This document shows positions 42,769 to 47,857 of a stretch of 47,857 bases of DNA, in pieces (the first letter of the stretch is position 1; each line of letters opens with the position of its first letter). Origin of the DNA: Amycolatopsis sacchari (GTDB lineage Bacteria; Actinomycetota; Actinomycetes; Mycobacteriales; Pseudonocardiaceae); assembly GCF_900114035.1 (NCBI RefSeq), contig NZ_FORP01000037.1, positions 1 through 47,857 of the forward strand, in the 5' to 3' direction. The translations under genes and the position numbers were made by a program. The notes under the pieces were generated by a model. The model ran no database searches. It saw only the letters and a program-made list of their open reading frames with translations, and was not told the DNA's origin.

Positions 42769-45700
42769 ATGTTCCGGAAGGTACTCGTCGCCAACCGTGG
42801 CGAGATCGCCATCCGTGCCTTCCGCGCCGGCTATGAGCTGGGCGCGGGCACGGTAGCGGTGTTCCCGTACGAGGATCGCAACTCACTGCACCGGCTGAAG
42901 GCCGACGAAGCCTACGAGATCGGCGTCCAGGGCCACCCCGTGCGCGCGTACCTGTCCGTCGACGAGATCGTCGGCGCGGCGCGCAAGGCCGGTGCCGACG
43001 CCATCTACCCCGGTTACGGCTTCCTGTCCGAGAACCCGGACCTCGCGCTGGCCTGTGAACGGGCCGGGATCACCTTCATCGGCCCCAGCGCGGAGATCCT
43101 GGAACTGACGGGCAACAAGGCCCGCGCCGTGGCCGCGGCCCGCGAGGCCGGCGTGCCCGTGCTCGGGTCCTCGCAGCCGTCGACCGACGTGGACGCCCTC
43201 GTCGCCGCCGCCGACGAGATCGGGTTCCCCGTGTTCGTCAAGGCCGTCGCCGGTGGTGGCGGGCGCGGTATGCGGCGCGTGGACGACCCCGCGCACCTGC
43301 GCGAGTCGATCGAGGCCGCCTCGCGCGAGGCCGAGTCCGCGTTCGGCGACCCCACCGTGTTCCTGGAGAAGGCCGTTGTCGACCCGCGCCACATCGAGGT
43401 GCAGATCCTCGCGGACGGCGAGGGCAACGTCATCCACCTCTTCGAGCGCGACTGCTCCGTCCAGCGGCGGCACCAGAAGGTCATCGAGCTGGCCCCCGCG
43501 CCGAACCTCGACCCCGAGACCCGCGAGCGGATCTGCAACGACGCCGTCGCGTTCGCCCGCCGGATCGGCTACCGCAACGCCGGCACCGTCGAGTTCCTGC
43601 TCGACAAGAACGGGCAGCACCACTTCATCGAGATGAACCCGCGCATCCAGGTCGAGCACACGGTGACCGAGGAGGTCACCGACGTCGACCTCGTGCAGTC
43701 GCAGATGCGCATCGCGTCCGGCGAGACGCTCGCGGACCTCGGCCTGTCGCAGGACAAGGTCTACCTGCGGGGCGCCGCGATGCAGTGCCGCATCACCACC
43801 GAGGACCCGGCCAACGGGTTCCGCCCGGACACCGGGATGATCAGCGCCTACCGCTCGCCCGGCGGCTCCGGCATCCGGCTCGACGGCGGTACGGCGTTCG
43901 CGGGCACGGAGATCAGCGCGCACTTCGACTCGATGCTCGTCAAGCTCACCTGCCGCGGGCGTGACTTCAAGACTGCCGCGAACCGCGCCCGCCGCGCGCT
44001 GGCGGAGTTCCGCATCCGCGGTGTCGCCACGAACATCCCGTTCCTGCAGGCCGTCCTGGACGACGAGGACTTCCGCAACGGCCGCGTGACGACGTCGTTC
44101 ATCGAGGAGCGTCCGCACCTGCTCACCGCGCGGCACTCCGCCGACCGCGGCACGCGGCTGCTGACCTACCTCGCCGACGTCACCGTGAACAAGCCGCACG
44201 GCGAGCGCCCGCGCCTGATCGACCCGGCGAGCAAGCTGCCGGAGCTGCCCAGCGGCGAGCCGCGGGCCGGGTCGAAGCAGAAGCTGACCGAGCTGGGCCC
44301 GGAGGGTTTCGCGCGCTGGCTGCGGGAATCGCCGACGATCGGGGTCACCGACACGACGTTCCGCGACGCGCACCAGTCGCTGCTGGCCACCCGCGTCCGC
44401 ACGAAGGACCTGCTGGCCGTCGCGCCGGTCGTGGCGCACACCCTGCCGGAGCTGCTGTCGCTGGAGTGCTGGGGCGGCGCGACCTACGACGTGGCGCTGC
44501 GGTTCCTCGCGGAGGACCCGTGGGAGCGGCTGGCGCGGCTGCGTGAGGCGGTGCCGAACATCTGCCTGCAGATGCTGCTGCGCGGGCGGAACACCGTCGG
44601 CTACACGCCCTACCCGACCGAGGTGACGAACGCCTTCGTCGAGGAGGCCACGAACACCGGGATCGACATCTTCCGGATCTTCGACGCCCTCAACGACGTC
44701 GAGCAGATGCGCCCGGCGATCGAAGCCGTGCGGGAGACCGGCAAGGCCGTCGCCGAGGTCGCGTTGTGCTACACCTCGGACCTGTCGGACCCCGGCGAGA
44801 AGCTGTACACGCTGGACTACTACCTCAAGCTGGCCGAGCAGATCGTCGGTGCCGGTGCCCACGTGCTGGCGATCAAGGACATGGCGGGCCTGCTGCGCGC
44901 GCCGGCCGCGGCGAAGCTGGTTTCCGCGCTGCGCAAGGAGTTCGACCTGCCGGTGCACATCCACACGCACGACACGGCGGGTGGCCAGCTGGGCACGTAC
45001 CTGGCGGCGATCAACGCCGGGGCGGACGCCGTGGACGGCGCGGTCGCGTCGATGGCGGGCACGACGTCGCAGCCGTCGCTGTCGGCGATCGTCGCCGCGA
45101 CGGACCACTCCGAGCGGCCGACGGGCCTGAGCCTGCGGGCGGTCGGGAACCTGGAGCCGTACTGGGAGATCGTGCGCAAGATCTACGCGCCGTTCGAGGC
45201 GGGGCTCGCATCGCCGACCGGGCGCGTGTACGACCACGAGATCCCGGGCGGTCAGCTGTCGAACCTGCGCACGCAGGCGCGGGCGCTGGGGCTGGGTGAC
45301 CGCTTCGAGGAGATCGAGGCGATGTACGCGGCGGCGGACCGGATCCTCGGTCACCTCGTGAAGGTCACGCCTTCGTCCAAAGTGGTCGGTGACCTCGCGC
45401 TGCACCTCGTGGGCGCGGGGGTCTCACCGGAGAAGTTCGAGGCGGAGCCCAACCGCTACGACATCCCGGACTCGGTGATCGGGTTCCTGCGCGGCGAGCT
45501 GGGCGACCCGCCCGGCGGCTGGCCGGAGCCGTTCCGCACCAAGGCGCTGGAGGGCCGTGCCGAGCGGAAGCCGGTCGCGGAGCTGTCCGCCGAGGACCGC
45601 GAGGCGCTCGCGACGGACCGTCGCCGGACGCTGAACCGGCTGCTGTTCCCCGGGCCGACGAAGGAGTTCGAGGCGCACCGGGAGGCCTACGGTGACACGA

Positions 45701-46143
45701 GCGTGCTGCCGAGCAAGGACTTCTTCTACGGGCTGCGGCCGGGGGAGGAGTACCAGGTCGACCTGGAGCCCGGGGTGCGGCTGCTCATCGAGCTGGAGGC
45801 GATCGGCGAGGCCGACGAGCGCGGGATGCGCACGGTGATGTCCACGCTGAACGGGCAGCTGCGGCCGATCCAGGTGCGTGACCGGTCGGTGGCCTCGGAC
45901 CTGCCCACGGCGGAGAAGGCGGACAAGGCCAACCCGAAGCACGTGGCCGCGCCGTTCGCCGGGGTCGTCACGCTTTCGGTGCGCGAGGGTGACGAGGTGG
46001 CCGCCGGTGCCACGGTCGCCACGATCGAGGCGATGAAGATGGAGGCGTCCATCACCGCCGCGACGGGCGGCAAGGTGGCCAGGCTCGCCATCAACTCGGT
46101 GCAGCAGGTCGAGGGCGGCGACCTCCTGCTGGTGCTGGAGTAG
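42769..46143 (+). CDS. pyc: Pyruvate carboxylase
   Basis: The product has 1124 residues, complete for the single-chain enzyme. Biotin carboxylase is at 1-450 (KVLVANRGEIAIRAFRA, AGGGGRGMRRV, EMNPRIQVEHTVTEE). The carboxyltransferase barrel is at about 520-1000 (DTTFRDAHQSLLATRVR, HIHTHDTAGGQ). The biotinyl domain ends the protein with EAMKMEAS, biotinyl Lys1090. It makes oxaloacetate from pyruvate, ATP and bicarbonate to refill the TCA cycle. GAGGAAGGA precedes the ATG. The 187 bp before it hold no gene. A strong terminator follows 5 bp after the stop. Confidence 0.98.
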   Translation: MFRKVLVANRGEIAIRAFRAGYELGAGTVAVFPYEDRNSLHRLKADEAYEIGVQGHPVRAYLSVDEIVGAARKAGADAIYPGYGFLSENPDLALACERAGITFIGPSAEILELTGNKARAVAAAREAGVPVLGSSQPSTDVDALVAAADEIGFPVFVKAVAGGGGRGMRRVDDPAHLRESIEAASREAESAFGDPTVFLEKAVVDPRHIEVQILADGEGNVIHLFERDCSVQRRHQKVIELAPAPNLDPETRERICNDAVAFARRIGYRNAGTVEFLLDKNGQHHFIEMNPRIQVEHTVTEEVTDVDLVQSQMRIASGETLADLGLSQDKVYLRGAAMQCRITTEDPANGFRPDTGMISAYRSPGGSGIRLDGGTAFAGTEISAHFDSMLVKLTCRGRDFKTAANRARRALAEFRIRGVATNIPFLQAVLDDEDFRNGRVTTSFIEERPHLLTARHSADRGTRLLTYLADVTVNKPHGERPRLIDPASKLPELPSGEPRAGSKQKLTELGPEGFARWLRESPTIGVTDTTFRDAHQSLLATRVRTKDLLAVAPVVAHTLPELLSLECWGGATYDVALRFLAEDPWERLARLREAVPNICLQMLLRGRNTVGYTPYPTEVTNAFVEEATNTGIDIFRIFDALNDVEQMRPAIEAVRETGKAVAEVALCYTSDLSDPGEKLYTLDYYLKLAEQIVGAGAHVLAIKDMAGLLRAPAAAKLVSALRKEFDLPVHIHTHDTAGGQLGTYLAAINAGADAVDGAVASMAGTTSQPSLSAIVAATDHSERPTGLSLRAVGNLEPYWEIVRKIYAPFEAGLASPTGRVYDHEIPGGQLSNLRTQARALGLGDRFEEIEAMYAAADRILGHLVKVTPSSKVVGDLALHLVGAGVSPEKFEAEPNRYDIPDSVIGFLRGELGDPPGGWPEPFRTKALEGRAERKPVAELSAEDREALATDRRRTLNRLLFPGPTKEFEAHREAYGDTSVLPSKDFFYGLRPGEEYQVDLEPGVRLLIELEAIGEADERGMRTVMSTLNGQLRPIQVRDRSVASDLPTAEKADKANPKHVAAPFAGVVTLSVREGDEVAAGATVATIEAMKMEASITAATGGKVARLAINSVQQVEGGDLLLVLE

Positions 46144-46147
46144 CAGA

Positions 46148-46196
46148 ACGGCCGTGTGCTTTCCCGCGGCATTGCTGTGGGAAAGTACACGGCCGT
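46148..46196. terminator. 18-bp hairpin terminator of pyc
   Basis: The arm 46148-46165 (ACGGCCGTGTGCTTTCCC) pairs with 46179-46196 (GGGAAAGTACACGGCCGT) over 18 positions with one G-T wobble, 13-base loop, then TATTT. It begins 5 bp after the pyc stop, an intrinsic terminator. Confidence 0.9.
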
Positions 46197-46259
46197 ATTT
46201 CCGGCAGTTCGGGCGAATCACCTCGCGGACCTTCGCGTGAACTCCGTGTGAGTGCTTGA

Positions 46260-47561
46260 ATGAGGTACGTGGTGACCTCGCGAAATGCTGCCGCCGAATC
46301 CGTCTACGGTTTGGTCCGTGCGGTCCTGGGCGGCGAAATCCCGCTCCGTATCCGCTGCTGGGACGGGAGCGAGGCCGGTCCGCCGGACGCGCCCGTGCGG
46401 CTGGTGCTGCGGCGGCGCCGGGCCCTGCGCAGGCTGGTGTGGGCGCCCAACGAACTGGGCATCGCCCGGTGTTTCGTCTCGGGCGATCTCGACGTGGAAT
46501 CGGATTTCTTCGAGAGCCTTTCCCACCTGGAGCGGGTTGTCGGCTCGCAGTCCGGGACGCTGGACGTGGACGGCGCGGTCAAGTGGGACGTGATCAAGAC
46601 CGGGCTGCGGCTGCGTGCGTTCGGCCTGCCGCCGAAGCCGCCCGCGGAGGAGATCCGGCTGGGTGGCCGGCTGCACTCGAAGCGCCGTGACGCGGAGGCG
46701 ATCAGCCACCACTACGACGTCGGCAACGACTTCTACGCCCTCGTGCTGGGCCCGTCGATGACGTACTCGTGTGCCGTGTGGGGCGAGGGGGTCACCTCGC
46801 TGGAGGAGGCGCAGACCGCGAAGGTCGACCTCGTGGCGCGGAAGCTGGGGCTGCGCGAGGGCATGCGGGTGCTCGACGTCGGCTGCGGCTGGGGCACGTT
46901 CGTCATCCACGCGGCGCGGGAGTACGGCGCGCGGGCCGTCGGGGTCACGCTGTCGCAGGCGCAGGCGGATTTCGCCCGCAAGCGCGTCGCGGAGGAAGGC
47001 CTGTCGGACCTGGTGGAGATCAGGGTCCAGGACTACCGCGACGTGCGGGACGGCCCCTACGACGCGATTTCGAGCATCGGCATGGCGGAGCACGTGGGCC
47101 AGTCGATGCTGCCCACCTACGCGAAGGCGCTGTACGACCTGCTGAAGCCCGAGGGCAGGCTGCTCAACCACGCGATCTCGCGGAAGGCGGGCGTCCCGGG
47201 CCGCACGACGGACAAGACGTCGTTCATCAACCGCTACGTCTTCCCGGACGGCGAACTGGAGCCGGTCAGCGTCATGGCGGGCGCGATCGAGGAGGCCGGT
47301 TTCGAGATCCGGGACGTCGAGGCGCTGCGTGAGCACTACGCCCTGACCCTGCGCGCGTGGGTCGCGAACCTCGAAGAGCACTGGCAGGACGCGGTCCGCC
47401 TGACGAGCGAAGGCAGGGCACGGGTCTGGCGCCTGTACATGGCGGCTTCGGCGCTCACCTTCGAGCGGGGTTCGATCGGCGTGAACCAGGTACTGGCCGT
47501 GAAGACCAGCGACAAGGGAAAGTCAGGATTCCCAAGGACCAGGACGGCACTGCTGTCGTAA
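46260..47561 (+). CDS. Cyclopropane-fatty-acyl-phospholipid synthase family methyltransferase
   Basis: The product has 433 residues. The N-terminal domain (about 1-125) has the IRCWDGSEAGP, RLVWAPNELGIARCFVSGDLDV pattern of CFA synthases. The catalytic domain starts AISHHYDVGNDFYALVLGPSMTYSCAVW, with SAM motif VLDVGCGWGTFVIHAA, then SIGMAEHVG and FINRYVFPDGEL. It transfers a methylene from SAM to unsaturated acyl chains of membrane phospholipids, or a related methyl branch. It is transcribed alone after the pyc terminator. The Lys/Arg-rich tail (TSDKGKSGFPRTRTALLS) is unremarkable. Confidence 0.94.
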   Translation: MRYVVTSRNAAAESVYGLVRAVLGGEIPLRIRCWDGSEAGPPDAPVRLVLRRRRALRRLVWAPNELGIARCFVSGDLDVESDFFESLSHLERVVGSQSGTLDVDGAVKWDVIKTGLRLRAFGLPPKPPAEEIRLGGRLHSKRRDAEAISHHYDVGNDFYALVLGPSMTYSCAVWGEGVTSLEEAQTAKVDLVARKLGLREGMRVLDVGCGWGTFVIHAAREYGARAVGVTLSQAQADFARKRVAEEGLSDLVEIRVQDYRDVRDGPYDAISSIGMAEHVGQSMLPTYAKALYDLLKPEGRLLNHAISRKAGVPGRTTDKTSFINRYVFPDGELEPVSVMAGAIEEAGFEIRDVEALREHYALTLRAWVANLEEHWQDAVRLTSEGRARVWRLYMAASALTFERGSIGVNQVLAVKTSDKGKSGFPRTRTALLS

Positions 47562-47573
47562 GACAGCCCCCGA

Positions 47574-47726
47574 GAGTTGGGTGATCATCCCGTCGCCTGA
47601 AACCGGTGGATCACTTTGAGGAGCAGCCGCAACCTTTTTGCTCGCTTGCGGTTGCCTCGCCAAGCTTGCGGCTGGTCCTCAAAGTGATATGCACAAACCG
47701 CAGGCGACGGGATGATCACTCAACTC
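47574..47726. repeat. 153-bp near-perfect palindrome (REP/MITE-like)
   Basis: Outer arms: 47574-47599 (GAGTTGGGTGATCATCCCGTC...) and 47701-47726 match as inverted repeats over 26 bp with one mismatch. Inner arms: 47612-47632 (CACTTTGAGGAGCAGCCGC...) and 47666-47686 match over 21 bp with one mismatch. Between arms is a small unpaired section, and the centre contains a smaller alternative hairpin (CCGCAA/TTGCGG). No open frame exists. The structure fits an exported hairpin, terminator of the upstream gene, or a small non-autonomous element. Confidence 0.8.
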
Positions 47727-47788
47727 GGCCACCCACCCCAGGTGAGATCCCTTTGGGCCCCGATCATCCTGGAGCCTGCCCGCCGGCC

Positions 47789-47857
47789 AATACCGCTAAG
47801 TTAGGCGGTTTGGGTGAGGAGTCGGATGCGTGGTGGCTGGGGGTATGTGGTGGTGTG
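47789..47857 (+). other. Edge sequence: possible start of an insertion element or gene (truncated)
   Basis: A short imperfect repeat ACCGC-TAAGTTAG-GCGGT (47792-47809) is followed by an open frame from GTG 47814 or ATG 47826 that runs off the window. The AT-richer CTAAGTTAGG is unlike its surroundings and resembles an element end, but I cannot identify a family. The stretch 47727-47788 shows nothing else. Confidence 0.2.

Overview
The window comes from a chromosome of a very high-GC actinobacterium, most likely of the Pseudonocardiaceae (Amycolatopsis-like). I base this on GC-rich third positions, many GTG/TTG starts, GAF-ANTAR, CGNR and Rv1733c-like proteins, a LytR-CpsA-Psr (LCP) wall ligase, and a gene order that, from memory, matches the Mycobacterium tuberculosis block Rv2973c-Rv2989 (recG, DAK protein, ung, thiL, DUF3515, ddl, gpsA, fbiD/cofC, ppk1, mutT1, hupB, leuD, leuC, IclR regulator). 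The genus is an inference.

Layout. 1-13.4 kb is accessory: the tail of a LivF-type ATPase, an alpha/beta-hydrolase-methyltransferase fusion, RraA, two tandem GAF-ANTAR antiterminators, a secreted AA10 LPMO whose promoter overlaps a DasR-type (dre) palindrome, an aromatic-acid-like cassette (MFS exporter, dihydroxyphthalate-decarboxylase homologue, class II aldolase) under a divergent PadR regulator, a repeat-rich coiled-coil protein, a crotonase and an Rv1733c-like membrane protein. 13.4-18.6 kb holds rtcB and alkB (with a near-consensus SOS box), an LCP ligase, an Asp-nucleophile hydrolase, a CGNR protein and the IclR/NdgR regulator. 18.7-35.9 kb is the conserved core: leuCD, hupB, mutT1, ppk1, cofC, plsC, gpsA, cdo, a PNPOx-like flavoprotein with a MocR regulator, ddl, DUF3515, an Lrp-type RAM domain, thiL, a GNAT acetyltransferase, a gamma-carbonic-anhydrase homologue and ung. 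Between ung and rpmB sits a two-gene cassette that looks like an insertion: a small EACC1-type protein translationally coupled to a membrane-anchored caspase-like protease. After it come rpmB, a FakA/DAK2-type protein, recG, a secreted subtilisin-fold protein lacking catalytic His and oxyanion Asn, pyruvate carboxylase and a cyclopropane-fatty-acid-synthase homologue. The window ends with a 153-bp near-perfect palindrome.

How genes work together. LeuC/LeuD form isopropylmalate isomerase, with the divergent IclR protein as probable regulator. CofC supplies F420 precursor. PlsC and GpsA both serve phospholipid synthesis and overlap. PPK1 and MutT1 overlap and serve polyphosphate and nucleotide-pool functions. 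Ddl and the LCP protein act on the cell wall. A MFALCPCR micro-ORF upstream of cysteine dioxygenase suggests cysteine-sensing attenuation.

The most notable points are the EACC1-caspase pair, the cysteine leader, the dre-overlapped LPMO promoter, the pseudo-subtilisin, and a window-wide pattern: all four long gene-free tracts (0.5-1.2 kb) are low-complexity, repeat-filled, and lie between convergent genes. In three of them the + strand appears to change from G-rich to C-rich part way across.
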